Below, piece after piece: positions 18,805-26,910 of a stretch of DNA of 64,000 nt (position 1 is its first letter; the number at the start of each line of letters is the position of its first letter). Both the position numbers and the translations under genes were made by a program. The notes below the pieces were generated by a model. It saw only the letters and a program-made list of their open reading frames with translations. It had not been told where the DNA came from and searched no databases. Origin of the DNA: Bradyrhizobium sp. AZCC 2176 (lineage in GTDB: Bacteria; Pseudomonadota; Alphaproteobacteria; Rhizobiales; Xanthobacteraceae). The stretch is from assembly GCF_036924645.1 (NCBI RefSeq), contig NZ_JAZHRX010000001.1, positions 1,178,001-1,242,000 of the forward strand. The letters are read 5' to 3'.

Positions 18805-20166
18805 CTATATCAAAGAAACACCGCCGGTATAGGTTGCGCCGCCTCCGGTTGCCGCAATCGCATCGTGCAGTCTGGCCGTGATGATTTCGGATGGCTCGAG
18901 TTGCAGGCCTGGGGCGATGACGCGGACCACCGGAACGGCAAAGCGCTGGCGCGTGAGATCAAGGCAAAATGTCTCGATTCCCAGCTTCTCCAAACGCTGT
19001 ACGATCAATCCAAACATGACGCTCGCTTCAGTTGCGTGAAGCGGCAGATGGGAAGCGTGCTCCGCGACCGGCTGCAGCAGTCTGCACTGACCGGCATCGA
19101 TCGCCGCGCGCTGCAGGTGGATGCGATCCTGGGCGTTGAGCGCGTCATCGCCGCGCTCACTTCGTTTGGTCATGACGACGGCGTCGGCCAGTTCGAGCTG
19201 ACACATTTCGAGCGTAGCCGAGCGGGCGGCGGCCTCGAGCGCCGGCCGCGCGGCAAGGCCGAAGGCAAAACCGGAACCGTCCGCCCGGCAGGAGACGGCC
19301 GCGACGCAGGGCACGCCGATATCCGTCGTGATATCGAGCAGCCATGTCCGGCGCTGCACCGATGCGCCGTGCCGGAGCTGCCGCAACAAACCTTCCGCCA
19401 CGATGCCGGCTTCATGCTGCGGCGGAATCGATCGGGCCAATTGGCCGCCCCGCCACCACAGGCTGGCCGCATCACGCTCGATCAATTCCAGCAGGCCGTG
19501 CAGCGCTGCAGCGTCACGCGACGGACCGGCGGCCGATCCGATGCTCAAGGGAAATGGCGGCGCGAAGTCGCGCTGCGCCAGCGGACGCCGCAGGCAAATG
19601 TCCGCCGGAAGCCACACTTCGCCTCCGTCGGTCAGCCTCGTTGCGCGACACCAGGAAAGCGCTCGCTCCGGTTGCATGCGGCGTTCCGAAACGGCAGCCA
19701 CCAACTCCAGCGCCTTCGGACCGAGTTTTCCGGCCCAGTCGTCGACGCCGGGTTTGAGCAACAGGTCGGTGCCAGTCTGCAATTGAGAAAGATACTCGAC
19801 CCCCTCGCCGATGCAGCCCTGAAATGCTTCCCGCAACGTCAGGCCGACACCTGAGACGCCGACCATCGGGCTTCCGTCGTGCAACGGATCGGCGAGCGCC
19901 GGATCGAATTGCGCACCAAAGCTGAGCAGGCCGGGCGCGTCGGGCGCGGCCAGTTCGAACACCCGCGCAAACCGGGAAGCCGCGATCAGCAAATGAGCGC
20001 GATTCGCGGTCTCCGAATCAATCCGGTTGCCGGATTCCGCGGCATATTCCAGCGCGCGCAGGATATGTCCGGCATCGCCATCACTCGCGGCGTCTACTTC
20101 GTTGCCGAGAAGCAACGATGCCGCGCGTGCAAACAATTCCTGCATCGAATTTTCGGTACCGCTCAC
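18805..20166 (-). CDS. YcaO family (TOMM-type) ATP-dependent peptide-modifying enzyme
   Basis: A 453-aa YcaO protein. YcaO enzymes use ATP to phosphorylate a peptide backbone amide, giving azolines, thioamides or amidines. The nucleotide-binding Glu pairs are visible: E121-x-x-E124 in GEGVEYLS and the strongly conserved LLELIERDA (225-233). The helix ATLEMCQ (317-323), LDITTDIGVPCVAAVS and PVVRVIAPGLQ near the C-terminus also match the TOMM/SagD-type group. There is no fused E1-like domain, no proline-rich PxPxP tail and no neighbouring TfuA, ThiF/E1-like or SagB-like gene, so partner proteins must be elsewhere or absent. It is upstream of the SARP gene (38-bp gap) and divergent from an unknown 184-aa gene. 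Confidence 0.87.
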   Translation of the reverse strand: MSGTENSMQELFARAASLLLGNEVDAASDGDAGHILRALEYAAESGNRIDSETANRAHLLIAASRFARVFELAAPDAPGLLSFGAQFDPALADPLHDGSPMVGVSGVGLTLREAFQGCIGEGVEYLSQLQTGTDLLLKPGVDDWAGKLGPKALELVAAVSERRMQPERALSWCRATRLTDGGEVWLPADICLRRPLAQRDFAPPFPLSIGSAAGPSRDAAALHGLLELIERDAASLWWRGGQLARSIPPQHEAGIVAEGLLRQLRHGASVQRRTWLLDITTDIGVPCVAAVSCRADGSGFAFGLAARPALEAAARSATLEMCQLELADAVVMTKRSERGDDALNAQDRIHLQRAAIDAGQCRLLQPVAEHASHLPLHATEASVMFGLIVQRLEKLGIETFCLDLTRQRFAVPVVRVIAPGLQLEPSEIITARLHDAIAATGGGATYTGGVSLI

Positions 20167-20234
20167 GGTGACCTCACGACTTGACGCGCAGACTCCGGAC
20201 GAGAGGCCAGCCCGCCCTCGCCCCGGAGGAACTT
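20167..20234. promoter_or_regulatory. divergent promoter region, YcaO / 184-aa protein
   Basis: The 68-bp gap must carry both promoters or one shared region. TTGACG (20181-20186) could be a -35 element, but no matching -10 is obvious. CGGAGGA (20224-20230) is the ribosome site of the forward gene. Confidence 0.3.
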
Positions 20235-20789
20235 ATGCTCGCGAAAGCCTTAGTCATAGCCATGGCAGCAGATATTGCCCGTTCAGATTATGCCAAGCCG
20301 ACCTTGATTCGCAGCCGCAGCCGCGAGTGGCTGATCGCCTGCCGTTGGGGACCGGAGGGCGAATATCTCTCGATCGCGACGGCTGGCCCGATCACGGAGC
20401 CTCTCGCACTGGTTGCACCGCAAATGATCGCACCGATCCATAGCCTGGTCGGCGTGCTGGTTTCCGAATCGGAATCGCAATCCACCAGCACGTTTCTGTT
20501 GGTGCGCCAGTTGCCTGCTGCGATCGAGCTTGCCGGCACATTTTTTCCGGCCGATGGCTACGTGCTGTTGCAGGACCACGGCGATATCCATCTCGTCTGC
20601 AAGGCGCGCTATTCACATAGCTGCGGCTGGCTCGACGGCAAGGAGATCCGCAAGGACATTCCCGATCCGGCCCCCTATTCGGCCGAGGCAATGTGCTGGC
20701 ATATCGAAGCGACGCGACGCGACTGGATCGGCGAGTTCATTCCCGGCAGCAGGCCGCCGGAGCGGCTTGCGATTCGCGCGACCGGTTGA
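20235..20789 (+). CDS. hypothetical protein linked to the YcaO gene
   Basis: ATG 20235 is preceded by CGGAGGA at ideal spacing, giving 184 aa; a TTG start at 20181 is less likely. The product has no membrane segment or recognisable domain. It is a mixed alpha/beta protein with strands such as LIRSRSREWLIACRWG, FLLVRQLPAAIELAG and YVLLQDHGDIHLVC, and a C-terminal WHIEATRRDWIGEF. It is divergent from the YcaO gene, and the pairing suggests a shared system. Its last 53 bp overlap the tail-to-tail XRE regulator gene. Function unknown. Confidence 0.7.
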   Translation: MLAKALVIAMAADIARSDYAKPTLIRSRSREWLIACRWGPEGEYLSIATAGPITEPLALVAPQMIAPIHSLVGVLVSESESQSTSTFLLVRQLPAAIELAGTFFPADGYVLLQDHGDIHLVCKARYSHSCGWLDGKEIRKDIPDPAPYSAEAMCWHIEATRRDWIGEFIPGSRPPERLAIRATG

Positions 20790-21303
20790 CGCCTGTGATC
20801 GCACCACCGGGAAATGGGGCGGCATGGGATTGCCGCTCGTCTTCCTGCGGAAGACTATCCTCGCTAGGTAACCTCCGCTGCTCACCACGATCGACGATAT
20901 TGAGACGCGCAACCGTGGCCTTCGCCCTGAGAGTTCGACCGGCGATGCTTTCAACCAGCCTTGCGATGCAAAGCCGCACGCGCGGACTGGTCGTTCGCGC
21001 ATAAGCCTTGAGAACGCGCAAGGCGCCAGGCTCGGCGAGCAAGTGAACCGGTGAATTCAAGCCGGGAGATTCAGCTCGGGAAGATTCGAACAACTCGCCG
21101 ACCGAAACGCCCAGCACGGAAGCGATTTGCGACAAACGGCTGGCGCCAACCCGGTTCGTGCCCCGCTCATACTTCTGCACATGTTGAAAGGTAACGCCGA
21201 TTCGTTCCGCAAGCATGGTTTGGCTCATGCCGCGGTCGACCCGAAATATGCGAATCCTCGCGCCCACCATCGCATCGAGCGGGCCACACGTCCTCGTCGC
21301 CAT
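20737..21303 (-). CDS. XRE family helix-turn-helix regulator
   Basis: A 188-aa protein with an N-terminal Cro/CI HTH (residues about 12-68): IRIFRVDRGMSQTMLAERIG, then FQHVQKYERGTNRVGASRLS and IASVLGVSVGELF. This type, with QHVQKYERG, is abundant in rhizobia at about 140 aa; here the C-terminal part after about residue 140 is low-complexity and runs into the 3' end of the convergent 184-aa gene, so the stop may have been lost and the tail extended. It may regulate the neighbouring YcaO/peroxidase island or itself; no operator was identified. Confidence 0.82.
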   Translation of the reverse strand: MATRTCGPLDAMVGARIRIFRVDRGMSQTMLAERIGVTFQHVQKYERGTNRVGASRLSQIASVLGVSVGELFESSRAESPGLNSPVHLLAEPGALRVLKAYARTTSPRVRLCIARLVESIAGRTLRAKATVARLNIVDRGEQRRLPSEDSLPQEDERQSHAAPFPGGAITGVNRSRESQAAPAACCRE

Positions 21304-21362
21304 GGGCAGGCTCCCAACTGTTCAAGCTGGGAGCCTAACACAACCTCAGGGACCTGCGGGCG

Positions 21363-21689
21363 CTAATTTGCGATCACAGGAAGCGCTTTTACGCGCTGCT
21401 CGATCTCGACGTGGTCAATCGTCAGCCGGCCTTTCGGGTCGATCGCCGCCTTCATGGCCGGCGGGTGGCCGGTTTCGAGAAAGTGCTGCAGGACGGCACG
21501 GCTCTCGTCCGAAAGCGCAAACAGCCCGCGCATCAATTCAAAGAATCCCGGTTCTTCCGCCACATAGAGCAGTTCGCGCAATTCCGCGCCGGTATATTGT
21601 CCCAATGCCGTCAAAAGCCATTCGGTTTGGTCATTCGGATCGCTCTCAGGCACGCGATTCAGATAGTAGACAACCGATTCCGCACTCAT
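21363..21689 (-). CDS. conserved hypothetical protein
   Basis: A 108-aa acidic, mostly helical soluble protein without signal or membrane segment. Visible features are VVYYLNRVPESDPNDQTEWL near the N-terminus and a helical middle (RELLYVAEEPGFFELMRGLF). It lies upstream of the XRE gene on the same strand with a 59-bp gap and may be co-transcribed. No family was recognised. The reading frame has ordinary codon use for the region, supporting a real gene. Confidence 0.6.
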   Translation of the reverse strand: MSAESVVYYLNRVPESDPNDQTEWLLTALGQYTGAELRELLYVAEEPGFFELMRGLFALSDESRAVLQHFLETGHPPAMKAAIDPKGRLTIDHVEIEQRVKALPVIAN

Positions 21690-21953
21690 TTCATCCCCCG
21701 GTACCTCGATAGCCCACAGGCCCCCCGCTCCCGGACGGCTTTCTGGCAGCTAACTCCCGAGCCTAACATTGCTTGGGCCTTCGTGATTTCAGCGTGATCG
21801 CAAACGCGGCAGCGCACGAAACTCAATTCCGCAGTTCCCGCCTGGGAGTGTGCCGAACCGGTGCAGTCAGTCAGGTGCAGCCTGGCGCAGTATTCTTCCG
21901 CCGCACGACCGCCACCGGGGTTTTCCGTTGCCCCCAACCGCCTAACCCCGAAG

Positions 21954-23594
21954 TTAGAAGACCTTCGCGATGGCGCGCTGCGCGTCCTGCTGAATCGCCT
22001 TCAGATGGCTCTGGTCCCGGAAACTCTCGGCGTAGATCTTGTAGACGTCTTCGGTGCCCGATGGACGCGCGGCGAACCATCCCGCCTCGGATTCAACCTT
22101 GATGCCGCCAAACGACTGATCGTTACCCGGTGCCCGGGTCCTGATCGCGCTGACCGGATCGCCGGCGAGCTGGCGCATGTCGAGTTGCTCCGGCGCGAGC
22201 GCCTTCAGTGCGCTTTTCTGTTTCGGCGTCGCCGGCACGTCGATCCGCTCGTAGTGGGGCACGCCGAGTTCGGCTGTGAGGGTGGCGAACAACTGGCTTG
22301 GGTCGCGGCCGGTGCGCGCCAGGATTTCGGCGGCGAGCAGTCCCATCACCATGCCGTCCTTGTCGGTCGTCCAGACCGAGCCGTCGCGCTTGAGGAACGA
22401 CGCGCCGGCGCTTTCCTCACCGGCCAATCCGAACGCACCGGTGCCGAGGCCTTCGACGAACCATTTGAAGCCGACCGGGGTTTCGACCAGCTTGCGGTTC
22501 AACTTCCTTGCGACACGGTCGATGATCGAGCTGGAGACGATGGTTTTGCCGATCGCAGCCTCGCTGCCCCATTGCGGCCGATGCTCGAACAGATAGGCGA
22601 TCGCAGCCGCAAGAAAATGATTCGGGTTCATCAAGCCGCCGGTGCGCGTCACGATGCCGTGCCGATCGGCATCGGTGTCGTTGGCAAAGGCGACGTCGAA
22701 TCTGTCGCGCATCGCAATGAGGCTCGCCATCGCGAACGGCGAGGAACAATCCATGCGGATTTTTCCATCCCAGTCCGCCGTCATGAAACGGAACGTCGGA
22801 TCGACGGCGTCATTGACGATGGTCGCATCGATTCCATAACGCTCGATCAGCGGCGCCCAGTAGTGAACGGCCGCGCCGCCGAGCGGATCGATGCCGATCT
22901 TGACGCCGGAGGACTTGATCAGCGCCATGTCCAAGGCATTGCCGAGATCGGCGATGTAGGGACTGACGTAGTCGTGCCGATGCGTCGTGGGCGCCTTGCG
23001 GGCGCGCGCATACGGCATCCGCGCAACGCCCTTCATGTCGGCTTCCATGTAGGCGTTGGCGGCCTTTTCGACCTTGGCCGTCACGTCGGTGTCGGCCGGG
23101 CCGCCATGCTGCGGATTGTATTTGTAGCCGCCATCCTCGGGCGGATTGTGCGAGGGCGTGATGACAACGCCATCGGCAAATCCGCTCGTGCGACCCTTGT
23201 TGTAGCTCAGGATCGCATGCGAGATAACGGGCGTCGGCGTGTAACCGCCGTGCGCGTCGACCATGATGTCGACACCGTTGGCCGCAAACACTTCCACGGC
23301 GCTCGCCAGCGCGGGCTCGGCGAGCGCGTGGGTATCGATGCCGACGAACAGCGGGCCGGTCAGCCCGGTTTCACGGCGGTGGTCGCAGATCGCCTGCGTC
23401 GTCGCCAGGATATGATTTTCGTTGAACGAGTTCTTCAGCGAGGTCCCGCGATGCCCCGAGGTTCCGAAGGCAACGCGCTGCGTGGGATCGGACGGGTCCG
23501 GTTTCGACGCGAAATAGGCCGTGACCAACTGCGGCACGTTGACGAGGGAGGCTGGATCGACCGGTTTGCCGGCAGCAGGATTGGGGGCAGTCAC
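21954..23594 (-). CDS. pgm: phosphoglucomutase (alpha-D-glucose phosphate-specific)
   Basis: A 546-aa enzyme interconverting glucose-1-phosphate and glucose-6-phosphate, feeding glycogen and exopolysaccharide synthesis. The catalytic phosphoserine loop is FGTSGHRGTSLKNSF (residues about 43-57), the metal-binding loop is NDTDADRHGI, and sugar binding is seen in GEESAGASFL. The C-terminal phosphate-binding loop is RPSGTEDVYKIYAESF. Length and motifs match the bacterial Pgm of the E. coli type rather than phosphomannomutase. It is monocistronic. Confidence 0.95.
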   Translation of the reverse strand: MTAPNPAAGKPVDPASLVNVPQLVTAYFASKPDPSDPTQRVAFGTSGHRGTSLKNSFNENHILATTQAICDHRRETGLTGPLFVGIDTHALAEPALASAVEVFAANGVDIMVDAHGGYTPTPVISHAILSYNKGRTSGFADGVVITPSHNPPEDGGYKYNPQHGGPADTDVTAKVEKAANAYMEADMKGVARMPYARARKAPTTHRHDYVSPYIADLGNALDMALIKSSGVKIGIDPLGGAAVHYWAPLIERYGIDATIVNDAVDPTFRFMTADWDGKIRMDCSSPFAMASLIAMRDRFDVAFANDTDADRHGIVTRTGGLMNPNHFLAAAIAYLFEHRPQWGSEAAIGKTIVSSSIIDRVARKLNRKLVETPVGFKWFVEGLGTGAFGLAGEESAGASFLKRDGSVWTTDKDGMVMGLLAAEILARTGRDPSQLFATLTAELGVPHYERIDVPATPKQKSALKALAPEQLDMRQLAGDPVSAIRTRAPGNDQSFGGIKVESEAGWFAARPSGTEDVYKIYAESFRDQSHLKAIQQDAQRAIAKVF

Positions 23595-23695
23595 ATGACC
23601 TCACGGAATAAGTGGTTTCGCCTGACTATACGTAGAAGCGATGGCATGGGCAAAGTTGAGCATGGCACCTCCGACGCAAGCCGATGCAGCCACCT

Positions 23696-23950
23696 CTAGT
23701 AAACGTTGCGCTGCCGAGACAGTTTCCTGTCGCCGTGCGCGAAATATGGGTTGTTCAGGCACTGCGCCGCGCGGCCCGATGCAGATGCCGCGCACTGCGC
23801 CAGCGAAGTAAAGCTGCAGTCGATATAATTGCCGTCAATGCCGTAGGTTTGCAGGCAAACCGGGTAGCTTGGATCATAGGTCTGGGCGCGCGCGGGCGCG
23901 ACGACCAGCATCGTTCCGACTGTTAGAATTGCGGAAGCCAATGGGCGCAT
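23696..23950 (-). CDS. DUF3551-type small secreted protein
   Basis: The product is 84 aa from ATG 23950, which follows GAAGGA. It has a signal peptide (PLASAILTVGTMLVVAPARA, cleavage after A-R-A-Q) and a Cys-containing mature part (YPVCLQTYG, DCSFTSLAQCAASASGRAAQ, CLNNPYF). The pattern of about four Cys with a conserved aromatic/Pro C-terminus is the DUF3551 family, which is expanded in Bradyrhizobium and relatives. The role is unknown; disulfide-bonded periplasmic proteins are likely. Confidence 0.8.
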   Translation of the reverse strand: MRPLASAILTVGTMLVVAPARAQTYDPSYPVCLQTYGIDGNYIDCSFTSLAQCAASASGRAAQCLNNPYFAHGDRKLSRQRNVY

Positions 23951-24151
23951 TGGGGATCCTTCGGGACAAGTGAACAAGACAACGGGGAACTTGGCTACAT
24001 CCGCAAACAGATAGGAGCTAATAGAAAATCAGCCACCTCAAAGAGTCGCTCGCTTGGCGCTCTCGGGCAGATCGGAAGCTCCGCGATATCGTGTTCAGCG
24101 GCCCCTCGTGAACTGTACGCTCCGGGGCGTTCAGCAGTTTGTGGACGGCTG

Positions 24152-24588
24152 CTACGCCGGCAGGGTGCTCGCTCCGTATCTCAGATTTGTTGGAGCAGGA
24201 CCGGCCGATTCGCCGCAACTCGCCTGGTAAGTTTGCAAAGCGAGGCGCATGTCCTCGGGCAACCCAATCGATTTGTGATCCACCAGCGAAGTCGTCACCG
24301 TCACGAAGGTGGCGCGTACGCACTCGGCGCCATCCTTGAACGCGTGAACCGTAAGCTTCACCGAGCTGCGTCCGATATCGCGCACGATGACCGCGACGTC
24401 GAGAACGTCACCCATGCTGCTGGGCTTGGCGAAATCCGCCGAGACGTGCGCATAGCCGAGGCCGGTCCTGCGTGTTCCAACCAGCTCATGATAGGGAATT
24501 GCCAGCGCGTCGCCGTACCAATCCTCGATCACGCCGTTGAACAAATTGAGATATTCCGGCGTGTAGACGATTCCGGCCGGATCGCAGG
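24152..24588 (-). CDS. acyl-CoA thioesterase (4HBT hotdog family), 3' exon of intron-split gene
   Basis: This segment encodes the main part of a 4-hydroxybenzoyl-CoA thioesterase-like hotdog protein: CDPAGIVYTPEYLNLFNGV with the catalytic Asp in the CDPAG motif, then IEDWYGDAL and GLGYAHVSADFAKPSSMGD, and a C-terminal GESAGPAPTN. The N-terminus is absent here because a group II intron is inserted immediately upstream. Joining it to the exon at 26465-26558 gives a continuous frame (VRFG-S-CDPAG). The enzyme would hydrolyse a CoA thioester, plausibly recycling CoA in the downstream catabolic locus. Expression of full-length protein requires intron splicing. Confidence 0.85.
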
Positions 24589-24628
24589 ATCGGGATAGGG
24601 GGGAGCCTCTCGGCTCCTCCCCTCCCAC

Positions 24629-24660
24629 ACCACCGTACGTACGGGTCCGTATACGGCGGT
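24629..24660 (-). ncRNA. group II intron domain V
   Basis: On the reverse strand ACCGCCGTATACG pairs with CGTACGTACGGTGGT, leaving the usual small bulge and a short loop. This about 32-nt hairpin, 40 nt before the intron 3' end and just after the maturase stop, is the catalytic core of the ribozyme. Domain VI (24589-24627) follows with a GAGGAGCC/GGCTCC stem. Confidence 0.8.
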
Positions 24661-24668
24661 TCGGTGGA

Positions 24669-26054
24669 TTATGCATGTCGTAGTTCTGTGATGGAAGTCA
24701 GGCCGAGTGAACCGAAGAAAGCAATTGGCATTGCAGTGGTGAGCGCGGGGCTGCTTGCGAGCCGCCAAGGGCCACGCGGGCTTCCGGCGGTTCGCGCCGC
24801 CAGGTCCCGGCCGACGCCGCAGCGTCGCAGCTCGGCAAAGCGAGCAGGTCCACACTTCCATTGCTTCCAGGCGATGGCGCGCAACCGCCGCCTGATCCAT
24901 TCCTCAAGCGCGCGCAACACCGACGGGGTTTGGCAGAAGCCGAAGTAACCCCGCCACCCGATGAGGTAGACCGACAGCTCCTTGACGATCTGCGCAAGGC
25001 TTCGTCCACGCGTGCGCCGCGTCAGCTCCCGAATTCTCGCCTTGAAGCGGGCGATGGCCTGCGGCGCAACGCGCCGTCGCGGCTTTCGTCCACTCGTGTA
25101 GCTGAAGCCCAGGAACTTGCGAACGCTCGGTTTGGCAACCGCACTCTTGGCTTTGTTGACCTTGAGCTTGAGGCGCTTCTCGATGAACCGCTCGATCCCG
25201 GCCAGCACCCGCTCGCCCGCCTTCTGACTGCGCACATAGATGTTGCAATCGTCGGCGTAGCGCACGAAGCGATGGCCGCGTTTCTCCAGTTCCTTGTCCA
25301 GCACATCCAGCATCAGGTTCGACAACAGCGGCGAGAGCGGCCCACCCTGCGGCGTGCCTTCCTCCGTCGGGCTGACAAGGCCTCCTTCCATCGCACCCGC
25401 GGTCAGAAAGCCGCGGATCAGCTTCAGGATGCGTTTGTCGGCAACCCGCTTGGCAACAAGCCCCATCAGGATATCGTGGTTGACCCGGTCGAAGAACTTC
25501 TCCAGGTCGATGTCCACGACGATGGCGTGTCCGGACGCAATATACGTCTGCGCCCGCTCTACCGCCTGATGCGCCGAGCGCTTCGGCCGGAAGCCGAAGC
25601 TCGTCTCGGAGAACGTTCCGTCCCAGTCGGCTTGCAGCACCTGCATCACCGCCTGCTGGATAAAGCGGTCGAGCACCGTCGGAATGCCGAGCAGCCGCAT
25701 GCCACCCGACGGCTTCGGTATCTCGACGCGCCACACCGGCTGCGGCTTGTAGATGCCTTCAAGCAACTGGACCCGAACCGTAGGCCAGTGCTCCTTCAGG
25801 TAGGCCGACAAGTCATCGACATTCATACCGTCAATGCCTGCCGTACCTTTGTTGCGCTTCACTCGCGCCAACGCTTTCTTCAGGTTCTCACGCTCAACCA
25901 CGTCTTCCATCGACGGTCCCGCAACCGCCGGGCGTTCGGGACAGGCTCTCGCCGGGCGCGCTTCGGGCTCTCGGGCGGCGGCGCTTCGGGCTTCACCCTC
26001 CGCTCCGGTGCCCAAGTTCAGCTCGACCTGGTTCTTCTGCCGCATGGCTCGCAC
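24669..26054 (-). CDS. ltrA: group II intron reverse transcriptase/maturase
   Basis: A 461-aa intron-encoded protein. RT blocks are visible in order: ETSFGFRPKRSAHQAVERAQ, VVDIDLEKFFDRVNHDILM, EEGTPQGGPLSPLLSNLM, the catalytic FVRYADDCNIYV, and FLGFSY. The maturase (domain X) has ARFKARIRELTRRTRGRSLA and the typical GWRGYFGFC. No C-terminal H-N-H endonuclease motif is seen, so mobility would rely on other priming. The frame is intact, so the element may be active. It lies within intron domain IV, ending 9 bp before domain V. Confidence 0.95.
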   Translation of the reverse strand: MRAMRQKNQVELNLGTGAEGEARSAAAREPEARPARACPERPAVAGPSMEDVVERENLKKALARVKRNKGTAGIDGMNVDDLSAYLKEHWPTVRVQLLEGIYKPQPVWRVEIPKPSGGMRLLGIPTVLDRFIQQAVMQVLQADWDGTFSETSFGFRPKRSAHQAVERAQTYIASGHAIVVDIDLEKFFDRVNHDILMGLVAKRVADKRILKLIRGFLTAGAMEGGLVSPTEEGTPQGGPLSPLLSNLMLDVLDKELEKRGHRFVRYADDCNIYVRSQKAGERVLAGIERFIEKRLKLKVNKAKSAVAKPSVRKFLGFSYTSGRKPRRRVAPQAIARFKARIRELTRRTRGRSLAQIVKELSVYLIGWRGYFGFCQTPSVLRALEEWIRRRLRAIAWKQWKCGPARFAELRRCGVGRDLAARTAGSPRGPWRLASSPALTTAMPIAFFGSLGLTSITELRHA

Positions 26055-26464
26055 GAGATCGCCGCTCTACTAACCGCTTCCACCGTTCAGGCCTTCGGCG
26101 GCGCGCTGCCGCCTACTACGCCCTCTGCTGACTTCTGCGCTGCGGTCAGGCCGCCTTGCGGCGGCCTCAGTCCCAAAGCTGGGACGCAGCGCAGACCTCC
26201 CGAGGTAAGACCGACCGCCTTCACCGCACGCCCGCCGGATCTACCACCCCGACCTTTGATGACCATGGACTTCGCGATTGGCTGCTCGCTCGTCCGGCCG
26301 GGCAGGCCTCGTTATCCGGTGTTTGTCCATCGGGCCGCGGCTTTGCTCCACGCTTTCTTCAGACCCCACCTCGCGGTGACGCCCTTGCGCTTCGCTAGTC
26401 CTTCGCCGTCATCAGGCTAGACAGAGGACTTCCACCTCCAAGCTGTCGTTCATACTCGGCACAC

Positions 26465-26558
26465 AGCCGAAGCGCACCCGCAGGCGCGTGCGCCAAATGC
26501 CGCTCGGCAGCTCGGAAAGCGTCAAGGGTTCAAAACGGGCCATACACAAGGCGCTCAT
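26465..26558 (-). CDS. acyl-CoA thioesterase, 5' exon of intron-split gene
   Basis: Too short to stand alone, this segment encodes about 31 residues: start MSALCMARFEPLTLSELPSG, continuing with IWRTRLRVRFG and one base of the next codon. Joined to C24588 across the intron it reads VRFG-S-CDPAGIVYTPEYL, a normal hotdog-thioesterase N-terminus. ATG 26558 or the in-frame ATG 26543 could be the start; neither has a strong ribosome site. The TTTAGGCCTAAA operator ends only 4 bp upstream of ATG 26558, so repressor binding would block this gene directly. Confidence 0.75.
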
Positions 26559-26562
26559 TTAG

Positions 26563-26579
26563 TTTAGGCCTAAAGCATT
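26563..26579 (+). promoter_or_regulatory. MarR-type operator at the thioesterase promoter
   Basis: TTTAGGCCTAAA (26563-26574) is a perfect 12-bp palindrome followed by GCATT. Three close relatives occur in this locus (26829, 29152, 36919 reverse strand), all sharing C[CT]TAAAG.ATT. It abuts the split thioesterase start and lies 337 bp upstream of the divergent MarR gene, its likely regulator. Confidence 0.7.
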
Positions 26580-26910
26580 GTTTTTATAGCCGGGCCGGCT
26601 CGCAGAGTCGAGCATTTGAAGTCTCCGCACGCCGCGTCCCGACTCTCAATCGGCGATTCCGCGTTGAGGCACAGCACTGCATTTTTCCGGAAATTCAGGT
26701 GGTTTTCTGCATGGACGGGGGGCCGCGCCGCTTGCCTCGCCACGATGTCCTCTACTACGGTCGTGGGTGGCGCAGGCAACCGAACCGAGAGCAGAATCGT
26801 TCAGGCCCCTCTTGCGTCGGGCACTTGATTTGGTCCTAAAGGATTTGCACGTTCATTTCAGAACCTTTGCGCCGATCCGCTCGGCTGCACCACGGGGAAC
26901 GTCGGGAGGC
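26580..26910. promoter_or_regulatory. intergenic region upstream of the first MarR gene
   Basis: This 331-bp gap holds no convincing gene; the frame open from 26767 upstream of the MarR start has no family similarity. It contains the operator-like site at 26829-26845 and the ribosome site GGGAGG (26904-26909). Confidence 0.4.
26829..26845 (+). promoter_or_regulatory. MarR-type operator upstream of marR (autoregulation)
   Basis: TTTGGTCCTAAA followed by GGATT matches the palindrome at 26563 at 10 of 12 positions and keeps the extended CCTAAAG.ATT. It is 66 bp upstream of the MarR start at 26911, the usual place for autorepression. Confidence 0.6.

Larger units (their letters stand above)
24589..26464 (-). 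mobile_element. group II intron inserted in the thioesterase gene
   Basis: A 1,876-bp intron on the reverse strand. The 5' end is GTGTG followed by CCGAGTATG (consensus GUGYG), and the early domain I segment GGAGGTGGAAGTCCTC is typical. The 3' end carries a clear domain V hairpin and domain VI and finishes in CCCGAT (AY end). The ends were placed where splicing rejoins the thioesterase frame. It encodes a reverse transcriptase/maturase in domain IV. Insertion is precise, with no target duplication needed, as expected of retrohoming. Confidence 0.9.

Noticed and set aside
21690-21953. Possible gene or terminator between pgm and the 108-aa protein gene
   Set aside because: Only short shadow frames; the CGGGGTT/AACCCCG pairing has a 21-nt loop and no U-tract, too weak to call.
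21861-23699. 612-codon open frame opposite phosphoglucomutase
   Set aside because: Shadow of pgm; composition is typical of reverse-frame translation.
24018-24323. Reverse open frame after the thioesterase gene
   Set aside because: It overlaps the thioesterase 3' exon in another frame and lacks similarity; 23951-24151 otherwise shows nothing.
24861-26420. 519-codon open frame opposite the maturase gene
   Set aside because: Antisense of the intron-encoded protein and structured intron RNA; no homology.
26461-26464. Alternative intron 5' boundary at GTGCC (26462)
   Set aside because: It adds two exon bases and would put the thioesterase halves out of frame; GTGTG at 26464 both fits GUGYG and keeps the frame.
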